A stretch of 64,000 nucleotides of DNA from Altererythrobacter rubellus (lineage in GTDB: Bacteria > Pseudomonadota > Alphaproteobacteria > Sphingomonadales > Sphingomonadaceae): positions 1,302,001 to 1,366,000 of the forward strand of contig NZ_CP127221.1 of NCBI RefSeq assembly GCF_030284385.1. The letters are read 5' to 3'. Position numbers and translations under genes: made by a program. The notes under the pieces were generated by a model, which worked only from the letters and a program-made list of their open reading frames with translations, was not told the origin of the DNA and searched no databases. Each line of letters begins with the position of its first letter. The first letter of the stretch is position 1. Positions 29,679 to 38,478 of the stretch are shown here, piece by piece.

Positions 29679-30439
29679 TGTTCTCATTGAATGGCATGAA
29701 TGCGCTGGTTACCGGCGCAAGTGGCGGGATTGGCTCGGCGATTTGCAAGGCGCTGGCTGGCCAAGGTGCACGGCTGGCCATCTCAGGATCAAATGCAGCC
29801 AAGCTTCGCGCGTTTCGCGATCAACTCAACGACGAATATGAGCACGACAATGGTGAGCATGTGGAGATTACCTGCAACCTGTCTGACACCACACAGGTCG
29901 AAGAACTGATTCCGGCCACGCTCGATACGCTGGGTGGGATCGATATTCTCGTCAACAATGCGGGTATCACGCGCGATAATCTCGCATTGCGGATGAAGGA
30001 TGAGGAATGGGACGATGTGATCCGCATCAACCTCGAATCGACCTTCCGCCTGATGCGTGCCTCTGCCCGACCGATGATGAAGAACCGCTTTGGCCGGATC
30101 ATCTCGATCACCAGTGTGGTCGGCGTTACGGGTAACCCGGGTCAGATGAACTATGCCGCTGCCAAGGCGGGCATCGTCGGTATGACCAAGAGCTTTGCGC
30201 AAGAAGTTGCGAGCCGCGGCATTACCGCCAATTGCATCGCGCCGGGCTTCATCCGTACCGCCATGACCGATCAATTGCCCGACGCGCAGAAAGAAGCGCT
30301 TAACGCCCGCATCCCTATGGGACGCATGGGCGAGGGCGACGATATCGGCGCTGCAGTGGCGTTTCTGGCCAGCCGCGAGGCCGGCTACATCACCGGCGAG
30401 ACCATGCACGTAAACGGCGGCATGGCGATGTTGGGTTGA
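29678..30439 (+). CDS. fabG: 3-oxoacyl-ACP reductase
   Basis: The 253-residue short-chain reductase reduces 3-ketoacyl-ACP with NADPH. Visible are VTGASGGIGSAICKAL (nucleotide binding), DILVNNAGITRDNLALRMKD (the FabG-typical continuation), the serine in ISITSVVGVTGNPGQ and the catalytic YAAAKAG. GETMHVNGGMAMLG closes the protein. A short insertion around residues 45-60 (DEYEHDNGEHVEI) is slightly longer than in E. coli. Operon with fabD. Confidence 0.97.
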   Translation: MFSLNGMNALVTGASGGIGSAICKALAGQGARLAISGSNAAKLRAFRDQLNDEYEHDNGEHVEITCNLSDTTQVEELIPATLDTLGGIDILVNNAGITRDNLALRMKDEEWDDVIRINLESTFRLMRASARPMMKNRFGRIISITSVVGVTGNPGQMNYAAAKAGIVGMTKSFAQEVASRGITANCIAPGFIRTAMTDQLPDAQKEALNARIPMGRMGEGDDIGAAVAFLASREAGYITGETMHVNGGMAMLG

Positions 30440-30605
30440 TTTGTCCGGGATTGGGGCAGAATTTCCCCTTTTTCCCCAAGGAATCGCCGCTCAAAGCCGC
30501 ATGAACTTGCCGCCTTTGCTGCTTGCGCTAAGGTCAGTCACGGTTTTCCGGCGCTGGGGAGCGATTCCGGCCCTCAGTGCGCACTAGAAGGATTGAGTAG
30601 GACCG

Positions 30606-31733
30606 ATGAAGGCCACAATCGAACGCGCGACGCTGCTGCGTTGTCTCTCTCACGTTCAGTCGGTGGTAGAGCGCCGCAACACTATCCCCATTCTGTCAAA
30701 TGTTCTGATCGACGCGAGCGACGGCGGCACGCTGAAAGTGATGGCGACTGACCTTGATCTGCAAGTGGTCGAGAACATGGCCGCGGCCTCAGTGGAAACG
30801 CCCGGTGCGATCACTGTATCTGCACACTTGCTGTTCGACATCGCACGCAAACTGCCCGAGGGCAGCCAGGTAAGTCTGGAGACAGCCGACAATCGCATGG
30901 AAGTTAGAGCAGGGCGCAGCCGCTTCAAGCTGCCCACTTTGCCGCGCGATGATTTCCCGGTCATTGTTGAGGGCGACCTTCCGACAAGTTTTGAACTACC
31001 AGCCAAACTATTGGCCGAGTTGATTGACCGCACGCGGTTTGCCATCTCGACCGAGGAAACACGGTACTATCTCAACGGTATCTTCCTGCATGTTACGGAC
31101 GATGATCAACCTGTGCTGAAAGCTGCAGCGACCGACGGCCATCGTCTTGCGCGCTTCACGCTTGCTCGTCCCGATGGCGCGGAAGGCATGCCTGACGTTA
31201 TCGTGCCTCGTAAAGCCGTGGCCGAATTGCGCAAACTGCTGGAAGAATCCATGGACGGTAACGTCCAGATCGATCTGTCTGCCAGCAAGATCCGCTTCAC
31301 GCTGGGCGGTGAAGGCGGTGTTGTTCTGACCAGCAAACTGATCGACGGGACTTTCCCTGATTACAGCCGTGTTATTCCGACAGGCAATGATAAGCTGCTG
31401 AAAGTCGATCCAAAAAGCTTTTTCCAAGGCGTCGATCGTGTGGCAACAATTGCCACGGAGAAAACCCGCGCGGTCAAGATGAGCCTGGATGCAGACAAGG
31501 TCACTCTTTCCGTCACTTCGCCTGACAATGGCACTGCAGCGGAAGAGCTGGCGGCGGATTACAGCGCGGACCCGATCGAGATTGGCTTCAACGCCAATTA
31601 CCTGAAGGATATTCTGAGCCAGATCGACAGCGACACGGTGGAGTTACACCTTGCCGATGCCGGCGCGCCAACGCTGATCCGCAAGGATGACAAGAGCCCG
31701 GCGCTCTATGTTCTGATGCCAATGCGGGTATAG
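30606..31733 (+). CDS. dnaN: DNA polymerase III beta subunit (sliding clamp)
   Basis: The 375-residue protein has three clamp domains: MKATIERATLLRCLSHVQSV, RNTIPILSNVLIDA, FKLPTLPRDDFPVIVEGD, then EETRYYLNGIFLHV and TDGHRLARF, with LMPMRV near the C-terminus. It forms the dimeric ring that tethers replicative polymerase to DNA. It is not next to dnaA here, which is common in this group. The 166-base gap before it holds no gene and should contain its promoter. Confidence 0.97.
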   Translation: MKATIERATLLRCLSHVQSVVERRNTIPILSNVLIDASDGGTLKVMATDLDLQVVENMAAASVETPGAITVSAHLLFDIARKLPEGSQVSLETADNRMEVRAGRSRFKLPTLPRDDFPVIVEGDLPTSFELPAKLLAELIDRTRFAISTEETRYYLNGIFLHVTDDDQPVLKAAATDGHRLARFTLARPDGAEGMPDVIVPRKAVAELRKLLEESMDGNVQIDLSASKIRFTLGGEGGVVLTSKLIDGTFPDYSRVIPTGNDKLLKVDPKSFFQGVDRVATIATEKTRAVKMSLDADKVTLSVTSPDNGTAAEELAADYSADPIEIGFNANYLKDILSQIDSDTVELHLADAGAPTLIRKDDKSPALYVLMPMRV

Positions 31734-31781
31734 CATTGGAATAAAGTGATTTATTAAGGCCAAGGGCTTTAGGGCGATTGC

Positions 31782-32186
31782 ATGAAACATATCATTCTTG
31801 CGATCGCCTTGGGCCTATTGCCCGCTTCACTTCATGCTGAGAAAGCTTCCACCGCTCAAGATCCCATTCAGGATGCCAGCCCCGAACAGGACCTCGACTG
31901 CGCAATATTTTTCGCGTTGGTCGGTGGTAAGTCAGAGGGAAGCCGGCAAGCTGGAGTCATTGCGGCTATGTCTTATTTTATCGGACGCTTTGAAGTAGTG
32001 TCGGAGATCGATTTCAGTACCGCCGCTGCTGAACATCTGGAGCTTGCGAGCCTGGCAGAGATCATTGCTGAGAGCGATGACTGCATTTCCCGGATGGAAG
32101 CGTTCTCGGTAAGACTGAATGAGTTCGGCGATGCCTTTAAGGGCTTGCAGAGCGAACTCGATAACGCAGATTCTTCGGGCGAATAA
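31782..32186 (+). CDS. Small secreted protein of unknown function
   Basis: I do not recognise this 134-residue protein. It begins with a clear signal peptide (MKHIILAIALGLLPASLHA, cleavage after HA). The rest is acidic, mostly helical in character, with two cysteines (LDCAIFFALVG and SDDCISRM) that could pair in the periplasm. An amphipathic stretch FFALVGGKSEGSRQAGV follows the first cysteine. It starts 49 bases after dnaN and is followed directly by a decayed GST gene. Confidence 0.6.
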   Translation: MKHIILAIALGLLPASLHAEKASTAQDPIQDASPEQDLDCAIFFALVGGKSEGSRQAGVIAAMSYFIGRFEVVSEIDFSTAAAEHLELASLAEIIAESDDCISRMEAFSVRLNEFGDAFKGLQSELDNADSSGE

Positions 32187-32189
32187 ATA

Positions 32190-32728
32190 GTGACCGCCGA
32201 AGTCCGTATCTTTGGCACCGTCATTTAGACCTATACCCGCATCGTTCAGATCACCTGCGAAGAGGCGGGCCTTAGCCACGAGACGGTCCCCACTCCCGCG
32301 CATTCGCCGCAAAACCGCCATCCATTCGGCAAGGTTCCGGTGGTGGAATTTGACGGGCTCGAACTGATCGAAAGCGTCAGCATCACCCAGTATCTCGACA
32401 ACGCTCATAGCTCCGGCGCATTGCAGCCACGCGACCCTGCGGCACGCGCGGTGATGGATCGCTGGATCGCGAAAAGATTGAACAAGCGCTGCCCTATATG
32501 TCCCGCGCATTGGCATTTCTGGATGCCGAAATCGCAAAGGATGGCGCCTGGGCAACAGGCAGTTTCGACCTGGCAGATTTCTTCCTCTACTGCGTTTAGC
32601 GCGGCGTCCAGCTGACCCCGCAGGGCAAGGTCGGGATCGCGCAATGCCCGCATTTGTCAGCGTGGATGGCCGTGACTCAGCAACGCGAATCAATCCGTCC
32701 AACACGCTGGGAAACCGAGCCGGAATAG
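32190..32728 (+). pseudogene. Decayed glutathione S-transferase gene
   Basis: A GTG at 32190 opens VTAEVRIFGTVI, then TAG at 32226-32228. The same frame continues TYTRIVQITCEEAGLSH, HPFGKVPVVEFDGLELI and ESVSITQYLD. Around 32472 the similarity moves to another frame (IEQALPYMSRALAFLDAE, WATGSFDLADFFLYCV), explained by loss of one A in the run at 32472-32475. A second TAG is at 32597-32599, and the end RPTRWETEPE stops at 32728. Two stops and one frameshift make expression of a full protein implausible. The intact GST at 24134 is only distantly similar, so this is not a recent copy of it. Confidence 0.85.
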
Positions 32729-32758
32729 GTTAGGCAGGGTTCAAGAGGAGACCCGAAT

Positions 32759-33841
32759 ATGCCGACTCAAGTCCATGTAGGCCGCGATGATCTGAACTCC
32801 GCCACACTGGTCGAAGGGCCCTCGACCAAGCTTGCAGATGGCGCGGTGCGGCTGGAGGTCGAAAGCTTCTCGGTCACATCCAACAATATCACTTACGCAG
32901 TGGTGGGCGAGCAAATCGGCTATTGGAAGTTTTTCCCTGCGCCGGATGGCTTCGGCATCGTACCCATGTGGGGTCACGCCAAAGTGATCGAGAGCAACTC
33001 GGATGAAATTGCCGTGGGTGAGCGTGTCTATGGCTATCTGCCAATGGCGTCGCATCTCGACGTGGTGCCCGGCAAAGTCTCGGCCAGTGGCTTCGTGGAT
33101 ATGACTGACTATCGTCAGCCGCTGCCGCCGATTTACAACCAGTATTCGCGCCTCAATGCCGATCCCGAACATGATCTGGCCCGCGAAGGCGAACGTATGA
33201 TCTTCGGGCCGCTGTTCAAAACCGGTTTCCTGATCGACTATTTCATGCGCAGCGAAGGTTGGTTCGAGGCAGACCGGGTTATCATGACCAGCGCCTCTTC
33301 CAAGACCGCGATGGGCCTCGCCAGCGTCGCCAAGCAGAATTCGCCGCATATAAAGCGCATTGGACTGACATCGGAAGGCAATGTCGATTTTGTCGAGGCG
33401 ACGGGTCTCTATGATCAGGTGTTCGCTTATAAAGAGGTCGGGCGGATGTCGCTTGGCCCAGCGGTGTCGGTCGATTTCGCCGGGAATGGCAAAGTGCTGG
33501 CGAACATTCACGAACACTTCGGAAAGAATCTGAAATACTCATGTCTTGTGGGTGTTACGCATATCGAGCAGCGCCGCGGGCCAGCGGGTGAAGCGGGTGG
33601 ACTTCCTGGACCGACGCCTACGCTGTTCTTTGCACCTGACCATGCGGTTGCCCTGTTCAAGGAGCACAGTCCGCAGGATGCCGGCGCTATGATGGCCAAG
33701 GCGTGGAAAGGCTTCCTTGCCGATGTTGGTGACAGTGTAACGATCGAGAAGCACTCAGGGCTGGAAGCCGCGCGTCAGACCTATCTGGAGATGGTCGGCG
33801 GCAAGGTCGATCCCTCACAAGGGATCGTGATCGAACCTTAG
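32759..33841 (+). CDS. DUF2855-family protein (MDR-reductase-like fold)
   Basis: The 360-residue protein matches DUF2855: VESFSVTSNNITYAVVGEQI near the start, WGHAKVIES, and then FRTSF-like segments (FGPLFKTGFLIDYFMRSEGW, VIMTSASSKTAMGLA). The last resembles a nucleotide-binding crossover. The early SNNITY segment recalls medium-chain reductases, whose Rossmann core these proteins may retain. No activity is known. It begins 31 bases after the GST pseudogene, preceded by AAGAGGAG, and is intact. Confidence 0.8.
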   Translation: MPTQVHVGRDDLNSATLVEGPSTKLADGAVRLEVESFSVTSNNITYAVVGEQIGYWKFFPAPDGFGIVPMWGHAKVIESNSDEIAVGERVYGYLPMASHLDVVPGKVSASGFVDMTDYRQPLPPIYNQYSRLNADPEHDLAREGERMIFGPLFKTGFLIDYFMRSEGWFEADRVIMTSASSKTAMGLASVAKQNSPHIKRIGLTSEGNVDFVEATGLYDQVFAYKEVGRMSLGPAVSVDFAGNGKVLANIHEHFGKNLKYSCLVGVTHIEQRRGPAGEAGGLPGPTPTLFFAPDHAVALFKEHSPQDAGAMMAKAWKGFLADVGDSVTIEKHSGLEAARQTYLEMVGGKVDPSQGIVIEP

Positions 33842-33885
33842 GTGCGCGTGCCGCGTCTCCCGTTGGCCAGTTTCGTTGGCTCGTG

Positions 33886-33917
33886 AATGTCTGCTTTTGG
33901 GGTGGAAAGCGGACATT
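33886..33917. repeat. Palindromic intergenic repeat (copy at 33.9 kb)
   Basis: AATGTCTGCTTT (33886-33897) and AAAGCGGACATT (33906-33917) are inverted copies with one T-G pair, around an eight-base loop TGGGGTGG. It starts 45 bases after the DUF2855 stop. Related sequence lies at 34357-34397, on the other side of the lipoprotein pseudogene, and partly at 24787. Confidence 0.8.
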
Positions 33918-33965
33918 GCCATGTTCCAATCCTAGTCTTAGGCTTTGTCGACTAAGGAGGAGCGA

Positions 33966-34331
33966 ATGCGGACGCTATTGATTGTCGCTGCAGCGGCATG
34001 CATTTAATTGACTGGCTGCACTGATGTTGCATCAGAAACAGAAAGCTCAGGGGCAGTTGAAGACAACACAGAACGTAACAAACGCCTAGCGCGGGAGTTC
34101 TACGAGAACCTATGGTTTGAGCAAAACACCGAAGTCTTCGCAGACTATGTAGCCGATGAATATGTTATCCATGACATCGGGGATACCAAAGGTGCGATGC
34201 CGACCGAGCCCGCTGTTACTCAGAAAGAGATAGCAGATCGCTTTCATAGTTTCGGCAAGATCACCGAAATCTGGAACCATCAGCACGATGTTAGTCTTCC
34301 AAGACCACCTGGAGGATCAAGGCCAAACTAG
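33966..34331 (+). pseudogene. SnoaL-like lipoprotein gene with a stop codon inside the signal peptide
   Basis: ATG 33966, preceded by AAGGAGGAG, opens MRTLLIVAAAACI. A TAA at 34005-34007 follows, and the frame then continues LTGCTDVASETES: a lipoprotein signal whose lipobox LTGC lies just after the stop. The mature part (RNKRLAREFYENLWFEQNTE, YVADEYVIHDIGD) resembles the SnoaL/NTF2-like polyketide-cyclase fold. After FHSFGKITEIW the sequence loses similarity and ends at 34331, so the C-terminal half of the domain seems lost too. A single T to A change of TTA would explain the TAA. Palindromic repeats flank the gene. Confidence 0.75.
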
Positions 34332-34356
34332 CCAAAGTTAGTTGGCTGCTGGCCAG

Positions 34357-34397
34357 AAATGTCCGCAATTGGGTCGTTAGCGGTCTGTCCGCTTTCG
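34357..34397. repeat. Palindromic intergenic repeat (copy at 34.4 kb)
   Basis: AAATGTCCGCAATTGGGTCG is followed by TTAGCGGTCTGTCCGCTTTCG. It shares AATGTC.GC with the copy at 33886 and AATTGGGTCG with the hairpin at 8897. Partial self-complementarity (GTCCGC/GCGGTC) is visible. It lies between the lipoprotein pseudogene and the amidohydrolase stop. Confidence 0.6.
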
Positions 34398-34411
34398 TCC
34401 CCCTTTTCAAT

Positions 34412-36166
34412 CTATTCAGCCGCTTCAGCCATTTCCGCTCGTTGTGGTCCGCGGATAAGGCCGCCGGGTGTCTCGCCGGTCCATTTGCCGTCGCGGAAGG
34501 TTACGTGGCCGTTCTTGATCGTGCAGACATAGCCATCCGCCTTTTGCAGCAAGCGCTTGCCGCCGGCGGGTAGGTCAAATGCCAGCCACGGTTTGCCCAG
34601 CTTCAGCCGATTCATATCAATTACGTTGAGATCCGCCAGATAGCCCGGCGCGATGATCCCGCGATCTTCCAGCCCATAGAGCCGGGCGGTGTCCCAGCAC
34701 TGGCGCTTGATCGCATTCTCCAGGCTGATCTTATCCCCGCGCTTGCGATCGCGGACCCAGTGCTCAAGCATGAATGTGGGTGAAGCGGCATCGCAAATCG
34801 TGCCGCAATGCGCGCCGCCATCGGACAGCGAATTCACTGTGTCATCGGCGTGTTGCAGCGGGTGGAGGAAATCGAGATTGCCATCCGCATAGTTCAGGAT
34901 CGGCAGGTAGATGAAACCCTTGCCATCGTCCGCGCACAGCATGTCATAGGCATATTCCTGAGGGTCGATCCCGGCCGCTTGAGCGCGGGCATTCACGCTG
35001 GCTGACGCATCCGGTTCGTAATCAAAATCGGGGTCCATTTCGTACTGGAGCGCCCAACCTTGGGTGATCACCATAACCACGCCGATAATGTCCATTGGCG
35101 CTTCGGAATAATCATTGGACTCGCTCAGCAATCGCGCTTTGAACGCCGGGTCGAGCAGCCTAGCTTTTTGTTCCTCCCACGGAAGTTCGCTGATCGCTTG
35201 CCAGCTGGGGCGATACACGAAGGGGTTCACAGTACCTTGCCATGCCATGATGATGCCGTTGCCGCGCAGCGCAATCTGCGCGACGATGTTGGCGCCATTG
35301 TCATTTTCTGCACGCATGGTTTCGATCTGCTCTTTGAGCGGCATTTCCTTGGCGATGGATTCCAGCGCAGCGAAGGTGACGGGCAGGCCGGTCTCGCGGC
35401 TGAGATTGCCCATCCATTCGAACTCGTTCCAATCGCGGTTGAGATCGCTCGCCATTTCGAACACGCCATGGCCTGCGCGGCCCATAGCACGGCCGATCTC
35501 GATCAGTTCTTCCTTCGTCGCAGTCGTACCGGGTACGAGTTCTCCATCGACCGATTTGTGCAGCACTGTACGGCTGGTGGAGAAGCCAAGCGCGCCCGCG
35601 CGAACCCCTTCCTCTACGATCCGGCTCATCTCTGCGATGTCTTCATTTGTCGGAACGGCGCCGGGTTGTTCGCGGTCACCCAACACGTAAGCACGCACGG
35701 CACCATGCGGCACATGCGTGCCCACATCGACCGCGCGCGGCATTTTCTCCAGAGCGTCGAGATACTCAGGGAAGGTTTCCCAGTCCCATGTAATGCCTTC
35801 GGCAAGCGCGGTTCCGGGAATGTCCTCCACCCCTTCCATCAGGCTGATCAGCCATTCGTGCCGGTCTGGCTTGGCAGGCGCGAAGCCTACGCCGCAATTG
35901 CCCATCACGACGGTTGTCACTCCATGCCAGCTGGAAGGGGCCATTTCCGGGTCCCAGGTGGCTTGGCCGTCATAGTGGGTATGGATATCGACGAAGCCCG
36001 GGGTCACAACCATGCCGGTCGCGTCGATTTCTTCTGCTGCATTGCCAGTCACATCGCCGACTTGCGCGATCAAGCCATCTTTGACGGCGACATCGCCTGT
36101 AAAGCGCTCCTCGCCCGTACCATCGACAATGGTGCCGCCGCGAATAATCAGATCGAACATGGCCAT
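34412..36166 (-). CDS. Amidohydrolase, N-acyl-D-amino-acid deacylase (D-aminoacylase) family
   Basis: The 584-residue metal-dependent hydrolase begins [20 protein letters not shown] and has the metal motif [37 protein letters not shown] with the family's conserved Cys, a GFSTSRT segment and [13 protein letters not shown] near the C-terminus. D-aminoacylases remove acyl groups from N-acyl-D-amino acids; the true substrate here is unknown. I start at ATG 36166 after TTGGAGAGAG, not at the far upstream end of the frame. It is divergent from the epoxide-hydrolase-like gene with 69 bases between. Confidence 0.88.
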   Translation of the reverse strand: MAMFDLIIRGGTIVDGTGEERFTGDVAVKDGLIAQVGDVTGNAAEEIDATGMVVTPGFVDIHTHYDGQATWDPEMAPSSWHGVTTVVMGNCGVGFAPAKPDRHEWLISLMEGVEDIPGTALAEGITWDWETFPEYLDALEKMPRAVDVGTHVPHGAVRAYVLGDREQPGAVPTNEDIAEMSRIVEEGVRAGALGFSTSRTVLHKSVDGELVPGTTATKEELIEIGRAMGRAGHGVFEMASDLNRDWNEFEWMGNLSRETGLPVTFAALESIAKEMPLKEQIETMRAENDNGANIVAQIALRGNGIIMAWQGTVNPFVYRPSWQAISELPWEEQKARLLDPAFKARLLSESNDYSEAPMDIIGVVMVITQGWALQYEMDPDFDYEPDASASVNARAQAAGIDPQEYAYDMLCADDGKGFIYLPILNYADGNLDFLHPLQHADDTVNSLSDGGAHCGTICDAASPTFMLEHWVRDRKRGDKISLENAIKRQCWDTARLYGLEDRGIIAPGYLADLNVIDMNRLKLGKPWLAFDLPAGGKRLLQKADGYVCTIKNGHVTFRDGKWTGETPGGLIRGPQRAEMAEAAE

Positions 36167-36235
36167 CGAAACTCTCTCCAATTTCTGTTTGAAACTTACA
36201 TAGCACAGCGAAACGCCTGATGCTAAGCTCGCACA

Positions 36236-37132
36236 ATGGACAGGCAAACAAGCTGGGAGCCCGCGCCGGATAGCGGGATTGCGATCAAGTGGCTCGAGGC
36301 GAACGGGCTGACCTTTGAGGTCGCTGAGGCAGGGCAGGGCGACAAGCTCGCGCTGTGCCTGCATGGCTTCCCTGAGCTGCACTTTAGCTGGCGACACCAG
36401 ATGCCTTTGCTGGCGGAGATGGGGTACTGCGTGTGGGCACCCAATATGCGCGGTTATGGCGAGACGACACGCCCGCCGAACAAGAAGGACTATCGGCTCG
36501 ACAACCTGACTGCTGACGTTGCAGCGCTGATCGATGCCAGCGGCGCGAAGGAAGTGACGCTGATAGCGCATGACTGGGGCGCGATCGTTGCTTGGCAGTT
36601 TGCGATACAGAAGCTTCGCCCGCTGACCCGGCTTGTGGTCATGAACGTGCCGCATCCGCTGTGTGCGCGGCGCGAACTCAAGACCTGGAAGCAGCTGAAG
36701 AAGAGCTGGTACATATTCTTTTTCCAGTTGCCCAAGCTGCCCGAGATACGGCTGGGCCAGAACGAAGCCGCGGCGATCGGCCGACTTTTTCGTGAGACTT
36801 CGGTCAACAGGGAGCGCTTTACCCGAGAGGAAAGCGAGCCCTATCGCAAGGCGGCGGCCAAGCCCGGTGCGTTGACTGCCATGTTCAATTATTACCGCGC
36901 GCTGCTGCAGACGCCCGACGCGCGCCAGATCGGCGATGGCAAGGTGCATGTGCCGACGCTGGTCATCTGGGGCGAACAGGACGTGGCGATCGACATTGCC
37001 TGCCTCGATGGCACGGGGGACTATGTCGATGATCTGACCGTGCGCCGCTATCCGCATGCATCACACTGGGTGCAGCAGGACATTCCGGATGAGGTGAATG
37101 CGGCGCTGAAAGACTGGTTGCCGCCGGCCTAG
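36236..37132 (+). CDS. Alpha/beta hydrolase, epoxide hydrolase-like
   Basis: The 298-residue protein has the epoxide hydrolase layout: LCLHGFPELHFSWRHQ (oxyanion HGxP motif), MRGYGETTRP and the nucleophile D113 in LIAHDWGAIVAW. A cap region with tyrosines (KKSWYIFFFQLP, MFNYYRALL) follows. The acid is probably in VIWGEQDVAID, and the histidine is in YPHASHWVQQD. An aspartate nucleophile instead of serine, plus cap tyrosines, favour epoxide hydrolase over esterase; haloalkane dehalogenase is less likely. Its stop overlaps the end of the ferredoxin reductase gene by four bases. Confidence 0.85.
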   Translation: MDRQTSWEPAPDSGIAIKWLEANGLTFEVAEAGQGDKLALCLHGFPELHFSWRHQMPLLAEMGYCVWAPNMRGYGETTRPPNKKDYRLDNLTADVAALIDASGAKEVTLIAHDWGAIVAWQFAIQKLRPLTRLVVMNVPHPLCARRELKTWKQLKKSWYIFFFQLPKLPEIRLGQNEAAAIGRLFRETSVNRERFTREESEPYRKAAAKPGALTAMFNYYRALLQTPDARQIGDGKVHVPTLVIWGEQDVAIDIACLDGTGDYVDDLTVRRYPHASHWVQQDIPDEVNAALKDWLPPA

Positions 37133-38445
37133 TTCTTTGCGCGGATCATCGCTTCGACATCGACGAATTTCTCGCGCGGGGCGCCTTCGCGCGCGGCGCG
37201 TTCTTCGGCCTCTTCGATCTTTTTCCAGTCGCGGAATGTAACCACATCCAATCCGCGCTCTGCAGCGATGGCATCAAACCCCTCGCGCCCCTTCTTGTCC
37301 GCCCGCCCAAGCGTGCCCGCATCGATATCCTCTGCGATCTTCTCGACGACGCTGTAGCCGTCGGGGCGATTGGTGCCGATGGTGCCGGATGGACCGCGCC
37401 TGGCCCAGCCAACGCAATAGATTCCGCGCAGGATGCGCCCTTCGTCATTGGCAAACTTGCCCGCGCGTTCGTCAAACGGCACGTCGGGAATGGGGGAGGA
37501 GCGATAGCCGATGCAGCTGACCACGATATCGGCCGGCACGGTGTACATTTCGCCCGTTCCTGTCGCGCGGCCTTGATGCACTTCGGTTCGTTCAACCTTT
37601 ACCCGCTGAACCTTGCCATCACCTTCAAAGCCTTGCGGGCTGGCGAACATATCGAAATGGATTTCGATCGGTTTTTCGGCATGCACACTTTCAGGAATGG
37701 CTGCGAAGCTGCGCAAATGATTGACCGATTTTCGCAGGCCCGGTTCCAGGAGCATGTCTTCCTCTTCTTCGGGCAAGTCATCGCGATCAACCCGCGGCGA
37801 GGCACGTTCGAGCGCCGCCAGCTCACCCAACTCCTTAGGCGTCATCATGATCTGATGCGGGCCGCGGCGGCCCAGGATTGTAATGGCCTTGACGTTTGAG
37901 GCTATAAGGCTTTGCAATGCGTACGTAACGATGTCTGCGCCTTCAAATTCCGCTTCGGTCTTGGACAATATCCGTGCGACGTCGAGCGCCACATTGCCCA
38001 TTCCGATCACGACCGCATGCTGGCCGGAGAGATCCGGGTTGAGGTCGTTAAATTGCGGATGGCCGTTATACCAGCCGACAAAAGCAGCGCTGTCGAAAAT
38101 GTTGCTCAGATCCTTGCCGGGTAGATCCAGTTCGCGATCATTGGGCGCACCTGTTGCGAGAATGACGGCATCATACAACTGCATCAATTCGGGCACGGTA
38201 ACATGCTCGCCGACTTTGACGTTACCGATGAAACGCACATTCTCGTTGAGTGCAGTCTTCTCGTAACGGCGCGAGACGCCTTTGATCGATTGGTGATCCG
38301 GTGCAACGCCAAAGCGGATCAGGCCATAAGGTACGGGCAGCATGTCGAAAATGTCGACTTGCACGTCATCACCCCAAAGCTTCTGCGCCGCTTCTGCGGT
38401 GTAATAACCTGCCGGACCTGAACCGATTATCGCAATGTGCCGCAT
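37129..38445 (-). CDS. FAD-dependent ferredoxin-NADP+ reductase (adrenodoxin reductase/FprA type)
   Basis: The 438-residue protein begins HIAIIGSGPAGYYTAEAAQK (FAD-binding Rossmann motif). It contains PYGLIRFGVAPDHQ, the NADP-binding AVVIGMGNVALDVARILS, LGRRGPHQIMMTPKEL and GWARRGPSGTIGTNRPDG. That order is diagnostic for adrenodoxin-reductase-like enzymes that pass electrons between NADPH and small Fe-S ferredoxins, often serving cytochromes P450. No ferredoxin or P450 gene is in the window. It lies 33 bases downstream of phaZ on the same strand. Confidence 0.9.
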   Translation of the reverse strand: MRHIAIIGSGPAGYYTAEAAQKLWGDDVQVDIFDMLPVPYGLIRFGVAPDHQSIKGVSRRYEKTALNENVRFIGNVKVGEHVTVPELMQLYDAVILATGAPNDRELDLPGKDLSNIFDSAAFVGWYNGHPQFNDLNPDLSGQHAVVIGMGNVALDVARILSKTEAEFEGADIVTYALQSLIASNVKAITILGRRGPHQIMMTPKELGELAALERASPRVDRDDLPEEEEDMLLEPGLRKSVNHLRSFAAIPESVHAEKPIEIHFDMFASPQGFEGDGKVQRVKVERTEVHQGRATGTGEMYTVPADIVVSCIGYRSSPIPDVPFDERAGKFANDEGRILRGIYCVGWARRGPSGTIGTNRPDGYSVVEKIAEDIDAGTLGRADKKGREGFDAIAAERGLDVVTFRDWKKIEEAEERAAREGAPREKFVDVEAMIRAKN

Positions 38446-38478
38446 GATGAACTCTCTCCCCCCATGCGGCTCAATGAC

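Noticed and set aside
35060..36220. 386-codon plus-strand frame opposite the amidohydrolase
   Set aside because: The minus strand carries the full metal-binding motif set of D-aminoacylases; the plus frame is a shadow rich in His and Arg.
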